Shown: positions 27,108 to 36,066 of the stretch, piece after piece | How positions within the stretch are numbered: position 1 is the first letter of the stretch | How the letters are laid out: the number at the start of each line of letters is the position of its first letter | Assembly (NCBI RefSeq): GCF_016834655.1 | Contig: NZ_JAENHP010000013.1 | Coordinates: forward strand, 231,459-295,458 | Direction of reading: 5' to 3' | Source: Paractinoplanes ovalisporus | GTDB taxonomy: Bacteria; Actinomycetota; Actinomycetes; Mycobacteriales; Micromonosporaceae | DNA: 64,000 bases | Made by a program: the position numbers and the translations under genes | The notes under the pieces: model-generated | What the model was told of the DNA's origin: nothing | The model's database searches: none | What the model saw: only the letters and a program-made list of their open reading frames with translations

Positions 27108-27578
27108 ATGCGGCTGACAGAGATGGACATCGCCGAGGTGGTGACCTTGGTCAACGAGTGGGGAACCGTGCCCTGCCGCATGGACGGCCGCACCCCCCAC
27201 CCCGGCGCCGAACAGAGGTCCCTGGCCGACGACTTGCACCCGATATTCGCGGCCGATGACGCCACCACCAGGGCAGCGCTGGTGACTGACTTGCTGCGGG
27301 CCACTCTCGTACGCCCCGAGCTCGCCCCCGACCTGACCGAATCCTGGACGGTGGACGACCCGGCCCAGGCCCCCAGGGCCGCGGCCGCGTTGGCGTTGCG
27401 CCACCACTTGGCCCACCATCCCGGCCGCCTCGGCGTGTGCGCCGACATCCAGTGCGCAGACGTCTATGTAGACACGTCACCCGCCGGGAAGCGCCGTTTC
27501 TGCTGCCTGACATGCCAGAACCGGGCGCGGGCGGCCGCTTTCCGAAAGCGAAAGGCCGAAGCCGCAGCCCAGAGCTGA
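27108..27578 (+). CDS. CGNR zinc-finger domain protein
   Basis: A 156-residue putative transcriptional regulator of the ABATE/CGNR family. The N-terminal ABATE-like part reads VVTLVNEWGTVP and includes LRATLVRPEL. The C-terminal zinc finger has Cys in GVCADIQCADVYVD and RFCCLTCQNRARAAAFRKRK, where the CGNR-type motif appears as C-Q-N-R. The ATG at 27108 is followed at once by the conserved start. Placement opposite an efflux pump suggests that it senses a toxic ligand and controls the pump. It is followed by a long repeat array. Confidence 0.85.
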   Translation: MRLTEMDIAEVVTLVNEWGTVPCRMDGRTPHPGAEQRSLADDLHPIFAADDATTRAALVTDLLRATLVRPELAPDLTESWTVDDPAQAPRAAAALALRHHLAHHPGRLGVCADIQCADVYVDTSPAGKRRFCCLTCQNRARAAAFRKRKAEAAAQS

Positions 27579-27689
27579 GCGCCCAGGCAGCAGGCGGAGG
27601 CCAGGAGAGCGCCACCCCGCCCACGGTGGACCACGGCGGCCGGCGCCCAGCAGGCCGCGCGACCATCGGCTCGCCGTGAGCGGCGGCAG

Positions 27690-28235
27690 CCACGGTGACC
27701 ACGACGCCCGGCGCCTGGCAAGCGCCCAACCACCCACCCACCGCGAGCGGCCGCACCCACAATGACCACGACGCCCGGCGCCTGGCAAGCCGCCAACCAC
27801 CCACCCACCGCAAGCGGCCGCACCCAGCGCAGCCACGACGGCGCTCGCCCAGCGGCCCCGACCTTCTGTGTTTGTCGCGGCGAGTGCGGCCACTCGGGCT
27901 GGACGGTGGTCACGCAGCTAGCCAGGCGCCGGGCGTCGTGGTCACCCTGGGCGCCGCCACTCACCGCGAGCCGATGGTTGCGCGGCCCACCAGGCGCCCG
28001 CCGTCGTGGTCACCCTCGGTGCCGCCACCCACCGCGAGCCGATGGTTGGGCGGCCCACCAGGCGCCCGCCGTCATGGTCACCCTCGGTGCCGCCACCCAC
28101 CGCGAGCCGATGGTTTCGCAGCCCACCAGGCGCCCGCCGTCGTGGTCACTGCGGGGTGCCGCCACTCACCGCGAGCCGGTGGTCGCGCGGCTCACCAGGC
28201 GGCGGGCGCGGCGTGGTCCGGGTGGGTGCCGCCAC
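27690..28235 (+). repeat. 68-bp tandem array with flanking degenerate copies
   Basis: GCGAGCCGATGGTT begins at 27966, 28034, 28102 and (GCGAGCCGGTGGTC) 28171, i.e. a period of 68-69 bases; units contain GCCCACCAGGCGCCCGCCGT and TGGTCACCCTCGGTGCCGCC. Left of 27966 the array degrades into shorter, related pieces (CACGACGCCCGGCGCCTGGC at 27698 and about 27765). It fills the gap between the CGNR gene and the next gene. Confidence 0.9.
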
Positions 28236-28375
28236 TTTCGCTGAGCGGTATTGTGGCGGCGGCCTGTAACGCGAAATTCTCGTTGCCTCTCTGCGCCCTC
28301 TTTCATTTTTGCGTTTCGCCATTTTGGCACGATCGAATGCTGATGTGGCGGTAGCTTGGTGCGAGATAATTGAGC

Positions 28376-29539
28376 ATGCGACAGCTTCAATTGTTCAGCC
28401 GGGCGGAACTTGCCGGAATGCGCGACCGCACAAAGCGCCGCAACTATTCCCCAGAGGGTGAAGAGTTTCGCCGCGAGCATGCGAGACACCGCGCCTGGGG
28501 GCTCGCCCAGCGCCACGCCGCGCGGCTGCGTTATAACCGTGACCACCGTGACGCCCCGCGATCCATAAGCGCGCCGTTGCAAACTTCCGGCCACGCCGCC
28601 GCCTCACAGCATCTAGCAGCGCAAGCGTCTCGGCCTGAGGGGACCAGGCCGGCAAAAGCATCACGCCCGGAAGAAGCAAGGCCCGCACATGCAACCCGAG
28701 CAGGGAGAACCGCCGCGCGCGACTGTCCGTCGTCGACTTCGGCCGGCCGAGAACAGGGCCAGCCCTCCGTCAACCTGGACGACCCGAAATTGGACCAGCC
28801 CCGGTCAACCTCGACTACCCGATGCGGGACAGCCCTCCATCCAACCCCGACAACCGATGGCAGAGCCTTCTCCGATGTCCTCGGCCGTTCGAGCCGTGGA
28901 CGATGCTCGGCAAACGCACACTTGAAGGCGGCGGCCGCGGAAGCCACGCGCGAACTCCGCATGTCAGTGACGAACTGGACTGCACTACGCCGCGCGTGTG
29001 GCACGGTTGCCGTAGCGGTAAAGCAGGCCGTCCGATTCAAAGGCGGTGGAGAGCGTCGACTGCGGCTCCTATATGCGCCCCGAAGTATTCGGTCTCGGTG
29101 GCAAGAAATCGGGATGCCAGTTCGTGCGCAGTCCGTAGGCTGTGACGAGCCGGATGTGTTGCTGCTGAACGAGCCCACCAACCATCTGGACGCCGAGGGG
29201 GTGCTGCGGCGAACGACCCGGCCGCCCACCCCGAATCGTGTCTCGAAATTGTGCCCGCGACGGCCCCATTCCCCCATTTACCTGATCGCTTCGGGGGGAG
29301 GGATCAGGTGGCGGAAGCGCTCAACTCGTGCATCAAGCCGCGAATCCGGGCATTCGAGATGCAATACAAAACACCGCCTCGAAAGAGGAGCAGCCACCAC
29401 CTCCCCCGCCCGCCCAGGGAGTGAACCGACACTAGCGCCGCGGTCTGACAAGAAAGGGGGCCTCGTGTCAGCTCAAGTATGCCAATTCTGGGAGCCGCCC
29501 CTGATATTCGGCGATCAACCGCCGCGCGATGGGGACTGA
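28376..29539 (+). CDS. Uncertain gene with conserved-looking basic N-terminus; 3' part probably degenerate
   Basis: An open frame of up to 387 residues starting MRQLQLFSRAELAGMRDRTK. The first about 60 residues (RNYSPEGEEFRREHARHRAW, GLAQRHAARLRY) look like a real, highly basic helical protein of the type seen in other actinomycetes. The following part is low-complexity (RPEGTRPAKASRPEEARPA), then contains an ABC-F relic, and the end runs antisense into the GH4 gene. The codon GC pattern weakens along the frame. The true product may be only the first 60-120 residues. Confidence 0.35.
   Translation: MRQLQLFSRAELAGMRDRTKRRNYSPEGEEFRREHARHRAWGLAQRHAARLRYNRDHRDAPRSISAPLQTSGHAAASQHLAAQASRPEGTRPAKASRPEEARPAHATRAGRTAARDCPSSTSAGREQGQPSVNLDDPKLDQPRSTSTTRCGTALHPTPTTDGRAFSDVLGRSSRGRCSANAHLKAAAAEATRELRMSVTNWTALRRACGTVAVAVKQAVRFKGGGERRLRLLYAPRSIRSRWQEIGMPVRAQSVGCDEPDVLLLNEPTNHLDAEGVLRRTTRPPTPNRVSKLCPRRPHSPIYLIASGGGIRWRKRSTRASSRESGHSRCNTKHRLERGAATTSPARPGSEPTLAPRSDKKGGLVSAQVCQFWEPPLIFGDQPPRDGD
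29030..29225 (+). pseudogene. Relic of an ABC-F ATPase (signature and Walker B only)
   Basis: Fragments of an ABC-F translation factor (EttA-like) are visible in one frame: GGGERRLRLL, matching the ABC signature SGGERRR-x-L, and about 90 bases later EPDVLLLNEPTNHLDAEGV, matching Walker B plus the ABC-F D-loop, but with the catalytic-side Asp before Glu changed to Asn. There is no Walker A or second ABC domain, and the spacing is wrong. This is a decayed duplicate or an incoming fragment. Confidence 0.6.
29280..29309. terminator. Stem-loop downstream of GH4 (weak candidate terminator)
   Basis: ACCTGATC (29280-29287) and GATCAGGT (29302-29309) form a perfect 8-bp stem about 160 bases beyond the end of the GH4 gene. 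There is no U-run, and it sits in degenerate DNA. Confidence 0.3.
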
Positions 29540-30910
29540 GTCGATCAGGGGGTGGGAAGCCATGGCCCGCACGGCTACGGCTCGGGAACCGTGTGTGGCT
29601 GCCTCCAGGACGGCCCGGTCGGTGGCCTTGATTCTCTGCACCAGCGGGACTCCGGGCGCGTACAAGCCGCTCGATGGCAGCGGCCGCGCGCCTGAACCAT
29701 CTACCAGGCAGGGCACCTCCACCACGGCATCAACGTCCAGGGCGGATAGGGTGCTGCGGTTGCGGACGTTCAGGATCAGCGGCGTTGGTGTGTCGGTGGC
29801 GATCGCCGTCATCAAAGCCAGCGCCACGCCCTCGTAACCGCCGCCCTCGACGGACTCGGCGTCGCGTTCACCCAAGCCCTCCTGGGCCATGTAGGTGGCG
29901 TCTCGGTCGCGGCGTGCGGCGTCCCACGCTGACCGCGCGTCGGCGCCGGAGGTGGTCAGGCGGGTGTAGATCTCGCGCTGCTGGCGTAGCAGGAACTCGC
30001 CACGTGTCTCCTCGGCCGCCAGCAACGACTGCACCACCGCCGCGTGGTCGTAGTAATAGTGCAGGTATTCGTTCGGCACCGCCCCGAGGGCCTTCAGCCG
30101 GGCCGCGCCGAAGAGCTGGCCCTCCTCGAACGACTCGACCCGGGCCTCGTCGGCCAACAGCTGCGGGATCAGGTCACGCTCCCCTTCCCGTACGGCGGTG
30201 AGCCAGCCCAAGTGGTTCAACCCGGCGTACTCAACCGAGACTGTCGAGGGCCCGGCACCCGCAGAAGACCCGACACCGCCGCCAGAGGAGCTCGCAGAAG
30301 CCCCAGCACCGCCGTCAGAAGAACTCGCAGAAGAGCCCCCCGAAAACCCAGCAGCGCCATAAGAAAAGGCCGACGACCGCCCGAGCGCCCGCAAAACCCG
30401 CCGCACCAGCGCCACCGGCGAGTCGCAAATGCCGATCACCCGGTCGCCCAGGAAGCGGGACATCGCCTCGGTCACCAGGCCGGCCGGATTCGTGAAGTTG
30501 ATGACCCACGCGTCGGGCGCCACCAGACTGATGCGCCGCGCGATCGCCTGGGCCACCGGCACGGTCCGCAACCCGTACGCGATCCCGCCCGCCCCCACCG
30601 TCTCCTGGCCCAGCAATCCCTCGCCCAGGGCCACCCGCTCGTCGATCACGCGCCCCTCGAGCCCGTGCACCCGGATCGCGCTGAACACGAACGTCGCCCC
30701 GGTCAGCGCCTCGGTCAGGTCGGTGGTCGCCGAAACCCGGGGACCGCCTTCGAAACCGCGCAACACCCGCCCGATCGCCGACAACCGGGACGTGTCGACG
30801 TCGTGCAGCACGACCTCGTCGATGAACGAACCGACCAGGGCGCCGTAGACCAGCGGCACCCGGAATCCGCCGCCGCCCAGGATGACCAGCTTCTTAGGAG
30901 ACATGGGCAT
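29468..30910 (-). CDS. GH4-family glycosidase (6-phospho-beta-glucosidase-like)
   Basis: A 480-residue NAD- and Mn-dependent GH4 enzyme. The dinucleotide fold opens VILGGGGFRVPLVYGAL. Metal ligands are the Cys in GICDSP and the His in GLNHLGW; the catalytic region includes PNEYLHYYYD. An insert of about 60 residues rich in Ser and Gly (SSASSSDGG, ASASSSGGG) splits the region between GICDSP and VEYAGLNHLGW and is absent from normal family members. It is the last gene of the sugar operon; its start overlaps the PfkB gene by 17 bases. Many GH4 members need a 6-phosphorylated substrate, which fits the PfkB neighbour. Confidence 0.9.
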   Translation of the reverse strand: MPMSPKKLVILGGGGFRVPLVYGALVGSFIDEVVLHDVDTSRLSAIGRVLRGFEGGPRVSATTDLTEALTGATFVFSAIRVHGLEGRVIDERVALGEGLLGQETVGAGGIAYGLRTVPVAQAIARRISLVAPDAWVINFTNPAGLVTEAMSRFLGDRVIGICDSPVALVRRVLRALGRSSAFSYGAAGFSGGSSASSSDGGAGASASSSGGGVGSSAGAGPSTVSVEYAGLNHLGWLTAVREGERDLIPQLLADEARVESFEEGQLFGAARLKALGAVPNEYLHYYYDHAAVVQSLLAAEETRGEFLLRQQREIYTRLTTSGADARSAWDAARRDRDATYMAQEGLGERDAESVEGGGYEGVALALMTAIATDTPTPLILNVRNRSTLSALDVDAVVEVPCLVDGSGARPLPSSGLYAPGVPLVQRIKATDRAVLEAATHGSRAVAVRAMASHPLIDSVPIARRLIAEYQGRLPELAYLS

Positions 30911-31922
30911 CCGAAAGACGGGCGATGGTGGCCCCGGCCCGGCGCACCGTGCGCTGCTCGCCGCGGGGAATCACGTCGTCGAGGAACGCGTAACGGGCGG
31001 CCAGGTCGGGCAGGGTCGCCGCCTGCCGCCACCAGTCCGCGATGTCGCCCCAGCCGGGCGCCGACAACGACCCGCCGAAGTGCTGCACCGACAGGCCGGC
31101 GATCAGGTTGGCGAAGGCCAGGCTCTGCGCCAGCGGCCATTCGCGCAGGCTGCCCAGGATGAACCCGGCCGTGAACACGTCACCGGCCCCGGTCGGGTCG
31201 AGGGCGGGCACCGGCACGGCCGGCACGTGCACGGTCTCGCCGGTGCGCGCGTCGTGGGCCAGCACACCGTCGCCGCCGCAGGTCACCACCACAACGGGAG
31301 CCAAGCCGGACAGCCGGCGCAGCGCCTCGGCGGGGGTGGAGGCGCGGGTGTACTGCATGGCTTCGACCGAGTTGGGCAGGAAGGCGTGGCAGTCCTCGAG
31401 CATGTCGAGCACCTCGGGCGGCCATTCGGCGCTGGCGTCCCAGCCCACGTCGGCGAACACCATCGTGCCCGCTTCCTTGGCCCGGCGCACCCAGCCGAGC
31501 CGGTCCTTGGTCAGCGAGACCGACGCCGCCCGGCAGGTCGGGAGCTCGCCGACCAGGCCGTCGGCGCCGACCGGCAGCGGGTGACCGTGGGTGATCATGC
31601 TGCGGTCCCGGTCGTACGCGAGGGAAACCGTGACCGGCGAGTGCCCGTCGATGCGGCGGGACGCGTCCAGGTTGATGTTCTCCTGCTCGCAGAGGATGTG
31701 GGCGCAGAAATCCCCGTACGCGTCGGTGCTCAGCGCCGTGCCGAGCCCGGTGTGCAGGCCGAGACGCGCGGCGGCGACAGCCAGGTTGGCGATGCCGCCG
31801 GGGCAGGAGCCCATGCCCGACGCCCACACCTCGGTGCCCGGCTCGGGCAGGCCTTCCAGGCCGGTGAAGATGATGTCGAGATAGACGACACCGGGAACGA
31901 ACAGGTCCAGTTCCGGGGTCAT
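30894..31922 (-). CDS. PfkB-family carbohydrate kinase
   Basis: A 342-residue ribokinase-type sugar kinase. PfkB signature 1 region is ASGMGSCPGGIANLAVAAARLG; signature 2 is DPTGAGDVFTAGF with the catalytic base Asp248. It lies between the alpha-xylosidase and the GH4 gene and overlaps the latter, so it probably phosphorylates the sugar released or imported by this operon. The exact sugar is not evident. A short intergenic hairpin separates it from the GH31 gene. Confidence 0.92.
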   Translation of the reverse strand: MTPELDLFVPGVVYLDIIFTGLEGLPEPGTEVWASGMGSCPGGIANLAVAAARLGLHTGLGTALSTDAYGDFCAHILCEQENINLDASRRIDGHSPVTVSLAYDRDRSMITHGHPLPVGADGLVGELPTCRAASVSLTKDRLGWVRRAKEAGTMVFADVGWDASAEWPPEVLDMLEDCHAFLPNSVEAMQYTRASTPAEALRRLSGLAPVVVVTCGGDGVLAHDARTGETVHVPAVPVPALDPTGAGDVFTAGFILGSLREWPLAQSLAFANLIAGLSVQHFGGSLSAPGWGDIADWWRQAATLPDLAARYAFLDDVIPRGEQRTVRRAGATIARLSDAHVS

Positions 31923-31949
31923 CTGGAGATCCTATGCGAGGTCAGGCGT

Positions 31950-31980
31950 GGTGGGGCCGCCCAAACGATGCGACCCCACC
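31950..31980 (-). other. Intercistronic stem-loop between GH31 and PfkB genes
   Basis: GGTGGGGCCGC (31950-31960) pairs with GCGACCCCACC (31970-31980) with one mismatch. In the minus-strand mRNA it lies after the GH31 stop and before the PfkB start and may act as an mRNA-stabilising or partial-termination element. Confidence 0.5.
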
Positions 31981-31991
31981 CACAAAGCGAG

Positions 31992-34229
31992 CTACCCCAG
32001 AACCCAGGACGCCGTATCGAAGGGGATGTCCGCGGACGGACCATCGACGACCTCCACCCGCCACGGCAGGGCGGGACCGTCCCGATCGACACGGACCGCC
32101 GTACCGTCACGCGTCACCGTGAAGACCGATTCCCCCACTCGTACGGTCGTCGACTCACCAAGGAGAGCCGGCGAGAAAAGCCGCAACGTCACGCCGTCCG
32201 CGTAGGAGTAGTCGGGCCGATCGGTCCGCGCCCCGACCGGGATCACCGCACCCGGCCGCACCAGCAGCGGCACACTGTCGAAGCCGTGCGTCTCGTGCAC
32301 CCAGCCCGGCCCTTCGACCACCGACCCGTCGGTGAACCGTGTCCAGCGCCCGGCCGGCACGTAGTAGCTGACCTCGCCGTCCTCGCTGAACACCGGCGCC
32401 ACCAGCAGGTCGCCGCCGAGCAGGTACTGCCGGTCGAGATGGGTCACCGCCGGGTCGTCCGGGAAGCCCAGGATCATCGGGCGCATCACGGGCAGGCCCT
32501 GCTCGTGCGCTTCGCGGGCGGCGTTCCAGAGGTACGGCATCAGGCTGTACTTGAGGTGGGTGAACGCCCGCAGCACCTCGACCGACTCGTCGTCGAACAG
32601 CCACGGCACCCGGTACGAGTGGTTGCCGTGCAGCCGGCTGTGCGACGACAGCAGCCCGAACGCGATCCACCGCTTGAACACGGCCGGGTCGGGACGGCCC
32701 TCGAACCCGCCGATGTCGTGGCTCCAGAACCCGAAGCCCGAGCTCATCAGCGACAGGCCGCCGCGCAGGCTCTCGGCCATGGATTCGTACGTGGCCGAAT
32801 TGTCCCCGCCCCAGTGCACCGGGAACTGCTGCCCGCCCACGGTGGCCGACCGCGCGAACAGCACCGCCTCGCCCTCGCCCTTCGCCGAACGCAGGACGTC
32901 GAAGACCACCTGGTTGTAGATCTGCGTGTAGTAGTTGTGCATCCGCTCCGGGTCCGACCCGTCGTGCCAGACCACGTCGGTCGGAACCCGCTCGCCGAAG
33001 TCCGACTTGAAGGCGTCGACCCCCATTTCGACCAGGGCCGCCAGCTTCGCCGCATACCATTCGCGCGCATCCGGGTTGGTGAAGTCGACCAGCGCCATTC
33101 CGGCCTGCCACTTGTCCCATTGCCAGACGTCGCCGTCGGCCTTGCGGACGAGATAGCCGTTGGCGAGTCCCTCGGCGAACATCGCGGACCGCTGCGCGAT
33201 GTACGGGTTGATCCAGAGGCACGTCCGCAGGCCCCGGTCGTGCAGCCGCTTCAGCATGCCCGGCGGGTCCGGGAAAATGGCCGGGTCCCATTCGAAGTCG
33301 CACCAGTGGAACTCACGCATCCAGAACGTGTCGAAATGGAACACGCTCAACGGCAGATCCCGCTCGGCCATCCCGTCCACGAACGACGTGACCGTTTCCT
33401 CGTCGTACGGGGTGGTGAACGACGTCGTCAGCCACAGCCCGAACGACCAGGCCGGGGGCAGCGCGGGCCGGCCGGTCAACGCGGTGTACTTGCGCAGCAC
33501 GTCGGCCGGCGTGGGCCCGTACACAATGAAATAGGAAAGCGTCTGCCCGGCCACGCTGAACTGGGTGCGCGACACCATTTCGCTGGCCACCTCGAACGAC
33601 ACCTTGCCCGGGTGGTCGACCAGCACGCCGTAGCCGCGGTTGGTCAGATAGAACGGCACGTTCTTGTACGCGAGTTCGCTGCTGGTGCCGCCGTCCTCGT
33701 TCCAGATGTCGACGCTCTGCCCGTTCTTCACGAGCGGGCCGAACCGTTCCCCCAGCCCGTAGACGGCCTCGCCGACGCCCAGGTCGAGCTGCTCGTGCAC
33801 AAAATGCTCACCGTCGGCGGTGTCGACGATTCCCATGCCCCGCCAGCCGCTTCCGGTCAGCCGCTTGCCGTCCGCCTCAAAATCAAGACCCCACTTCTCT
33901 CCCGTACGGAACGAGGCCGTGAGACGCCCCGAGGTGAGCGTGCTCTCCCCGATCGTGACGTCGTGGTCCTCGGTGGTGACGGCGAAGTTCGGTCCCTTGG
34001 CCGCGCCGCCGAGGAAGTGCCCGAGCGTCACCTTGATCACGTCGGGCATCGGCGCCTCGACCTTGATCGTGATCAGGGGCGTGTCCAGCGTGTCCGACCG
34101 GCTGCGTACCGGCTTGGTCGTGGCATACGCGGTCAGGGTCTTCTCGTCGGCCTGCGTGTCCCGCAGCTGAGCCGGGTGCAGGACGGTCAGTCCCTTGCGC
34201 TTGAGCCAGTACCCGTCGGTGAACTTCAT
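31992..34229 (-). CDS. yicI: GH31 alpha-xylosidase (YicI-like)
   Basis: A 745-residue retaining alpha-xylosidase of family GH31. The N-terminal beta-sandwich is followed by the (beta/alpha)8 barrel with FHFDTFWMREFHWCDFEWD, the nucleophile Asp410 in FKSDFGERVP, and the acid/base Asp476 in HWGGDNSATYESMAESLRGG, all as in E. coli YicI. The protein has no signal peptide, so it acts on imported xylosylated oligosaccharides such as those of xyloglucan. It starts 9 bases after the stop of the permease gene and is part of the binding-protein operon. Confidence 0.95.
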   Translation of the reverse strand: MKFTDGYWLKRKGLTVLHPAQLRDTQADEKTLTAYATTKPVRSRSDTLDTPLITIKVEAPMPDVIKVTLGHFLGGAAKGPNFAVTTEDHDVTIGESTLTSGRLTASFRTGEKWGLDFEADGKRLTGSGWRGMGIVDTADGEHFVHEQLDLGVGEAVYGLGERFGPLVKNGQSVDIWNEDGGTSSELAYKNVPFYLTNRGYGVLVDHPGKVSFEVASEMVSRTQFSVAGQTLSYFIVYGPTPADVLRKYTALTGRPALPPAWSFGLWLTTSFTTPYDEETVTSFVDGMAERDLPLSVFHFDTFWMREFHWCDFEWDPAIFPDPPGMLKRLHDRGLRTCLWINPYIAQRSAMFAEGLANGYLVRKADGDVWQWDKWQAGMALVDFTNPDAREWYAAKLAALVEMGVDAFKSDFGERVPTDVVWHDGSDPERMHNYYTQIYNQVVFDVLRSAKGEGEAVLFARSATVGGQQFPVHWGGDNSATYESMAESLRGGLSLMSSGFGFWSHDIGGFEGRPDPAVFKRWIAFGLLSSHSRLHGNHSYRVPWLFDDESVEVLRAFTHLKYSLMPYLWNAAREAHEQGLPVMRPMILGFPDDPAVTHLDRQYLLGGDLLVAPVFSEDGEVSYYVPAGRWTRFTDGSVVEGPGWVHETHGFDSVPLLVRPGAVIPVGARTDRPDYSYADGVTLRLFSPALLGESTTVRVGESVFTVTRDGTAVRVDRDGPALPWRVEVVDGPSADIPFDTASWVLG

Positions 34230-34238
34230 GAGCGTCCT

Positions 34239-35120
34239 TTACTTGATGGCGCCGGCGGTGATGCCGCGGGTCAGGGTGCGCTGGAAGATGAGGAAGAAGA
34301 TCAGGGCCGGGAGGATGCCGATCAGCCCCGAGGCGCTGGTCATGGTGGCGTCCATCAGCCGGTCGCCCTGCAGCACGCCGAGGGCCACCGGCACGGTCTG
34401 GTTGTCGTTGCTGACCAGGAAGACCAGAGGCAGGAAGAACTCGTTCCAGGTCCAGATGAAGAAGAACGTGAACAGCACGCCGAGCGTGGGCCGGCTGACC
34501 GGCACGACGACGCTCCACAACGTGCGCAGCTTCCCCGCGCCGTCGACGTCGGCGGCGTCCAGCAGTTCGGTCGGGAACTCCTGATAGACCGAGGTCAGCA
34601 GGTAGGTGCCGAACGCGGCCTGGATGACCGTGAAGATGATGACGATCGAGATCAGGCTGTCGTAGAGGCCGGCCTCCTTGCTCAGGAAGTACAGCGGATA
34701 GACCAGCACCTCCTGCGGCAGCAGGTTCGCCACCAGGAAGAACACCAGGAACCAGACCCGCCCCCTCACCCGTCCGATGCCCAGCGCGTACGCGTTGAGG
34801 ATCGAGAGCAGCACACCGAGGACCGCCACCACGAAGCTCGTGACGAAGCTGTTCCAGAGTTTCTGGCCGAAGTTGACCCGGTTCCAGAAGTCGACGATGC
34901 CGTCCCAGTAGAGATGCGGAGGCAACGACAGGGGGCCGCCACTGGCGTAATCAGCCGGGCTCTTCACCGCGTTGATCGCGATGATCAGCAACGGCGCTAC
35001 GACGATCAGCAGGAGGGCCAGGAGGGCCGCGAGGATGACGAAGCGTACGGGATTTGACCGCTTCGCCGCCTTGACATCCTCGGCCGGCTTGACGGGCGTC
35101 CGATTTGCGGTGAGAGTCAT
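34239..35120 (-). CDS. Sugar ABC transporter permease, MalG type
   Basis: A 293-residue membrane permease with six predicted helices. It carries the EAA loop that contacts the ATPase: ELLDAADVDGAGKLRTLWSVV (interrupted EAA...G motif), and the region WNEFFLPLVFLVSND typical of MalG-type CUT1 subunits. The stop of the MalF-type gene overlaps its ATG (ATGA). No ATPase gene is present in this operon, so a shared MsiK-like ATPase encoded elsewhere must energise it. Confidence 0.95.
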   Translation of the reverse strand: MTLTANRTPVKPAEDVKAAKRSNPVRFVILAALLALLLIVVAPLLIIAINAVKSPADYASGGPLSLPPHLYWDGIVDFWNRVNFGQKLWNSFVTSFVVAVLGVLLSILNAYALGIGRVRGRVWFLVFFLVANLLPQEVLVYPLYFLSKEAGLYDSLISIVIIFTVIQAAFGTYLLTSVYQEFPTELLDAADVDGAGKLRTLWSVVVPVSRPTLGVLFTFFFIWTWNEFFLPLVFLVSNDNQTVPVALGVLQGDRLMDATMTSASGLIGILPALIFFLIFQRTLTRGITAGAIK

Positions 35121-36001
35121 GCTTTACGCTCCGCGCGGTTCTGCAGGCGCAGGAACACGATGGACAGCAGGATGATCAGCACGGTCAGCACCGTGGAGAT
35201 CGCCGAGCCGTACCCGACCTGGGCCTTCTCGAAGAAGTTCTTGTACGCGAAGTACGACGGCACGAGCGTGGCGTTGCTCGGCCCGCCGCCGGTCAGCACG
35301 AAGATCGGACCGAAGATCTTCAGCGCGGCGATCGTGGTCGTCACCAGCACGACGTAGAACTCGGGCCGGATCAGATACACCGTGATCTTGCGGAACCGCT
35401 GCCACCAGGTCGCGCCGTCGAGGTCGGCCGCCTCGTAGAGCTCGGGGTCGACCCGCTGCAGACCGGCCATGAACATGACGATCGGATAGCCCAGCTGGAC
35501 CCAGATCATGATGCCCATGACGCTGTACAGCGCCGAACCCGGTTCACCGAGCCAGTTGTGGGCCAGGCCGCCCAGCCCGACCGTGTCGAGGATCCGGTTG
35601 AGCGCGCCGTACTCGGGGTGCAGGATCCAGCCCCACAGGATGCCGGTGACCGCCACCGGGATGATCTGCGGCAGATAGAACCCGGACCGGAAGAACGACG
35701 CCCAGCGGCTGCTGAACTTCTTGGCCACATAGTCGAACAGCACCGCGGCCAGGAACAGCCCGAGCAGGGTCGGCACCACGGCCATGGCCAGGATCAGCAG
35801 CACGATGTTGCCGAACGACGACCAGAACAGCGTGTCGTCGAACAACCGGGTGTAGTTGTCGAAGCCGATCCAGCGCTGCTCGCCGACGCCGTTCCACTTG
35901 GTGAAGCTCGTGTAGACGGTCATCACCAGCGGCACGACGATGACCAGGACACTCGCCAGCACGCCGGGGATGAGGAAGGGCCAATAGCCTCTGCGCCTCA
36001 T
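35117..36001 (-). CDS. Sugar ABC transporter permease, MalF type
   Basis: A 294-residue permease, MalF-type partner of the next gene. It starts MRRRGYWPFLIPGVLASV, has six helices, and holds the EAA loop ELYEAADLDGATWWQRFRKI. The ATG at 36001 has a strong AAGGAAGG-type ribosome site (reading on the minus strand GGAAGGAAGGC). The last four bases overlap the MalG-type gene. A large hairpin sits between this gene and the binding-protein gene. Confidence 0.95.
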   Translation of the reverse strand: MRRRGYWPFLIPGVLASVLVIVVPLVMTVYTSFTKWNGVGEQRWIGFDNYTRLFDDTLFWSSFGNIVLLILAMAVVPTLLGLFLAAVLFDYVAKKFSSRWASFFRSGFYLPQIIPVAVTGILWGWILHPEYGALNRILDTVGLGGLAHNWLGEPGSALYSVMGIMIWVQLGYPIVMFMAGLQRVDPELYEAADLDGATWWQRFRKITVYLIRPEFYVVLVTTTIAALKIFGPIFVLTGGGPSNATLVPSYFAYKNFFEKAQVGYGSAISTVLTVLIILLSIVFLRLQNRAERKA

Positions 36002-36020
36002 AAAAGCCTTCCTTCCGTAC

Positions 36021-36058
36021 GCGGGTGGACCGCCCTTTTTTGTGTGCGGTCCACCCGC
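36021..36058 (-). other. 13-bp perfect stem-loop between binding protein and permease genes
   Basis: GCGGGTGGACCGC (36021-36033) pairs exactly with GCGGTCCACCCGC (36046-36058) around a 12-base loop. Such a hairpin after the first gene commonly raises the amount of binding protein over permease by partial termination or by shielding the upstream mRNA. Confidence 0.75.
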
Positions 36059-36066
36059 GCCTCGGG

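Noticed and set aside
27560..28370. Open frames over the 68-bp array
   Set aside because: Several frames are open because the unit lacks stops; no ribosome site or domain is found.
30882..35057. A 1,391-residue open frame on the plus strand
   Set aside because: It is antisense to six well-supported sugar-operon genes and shows no domain; long antisense frames are common at this GC content.
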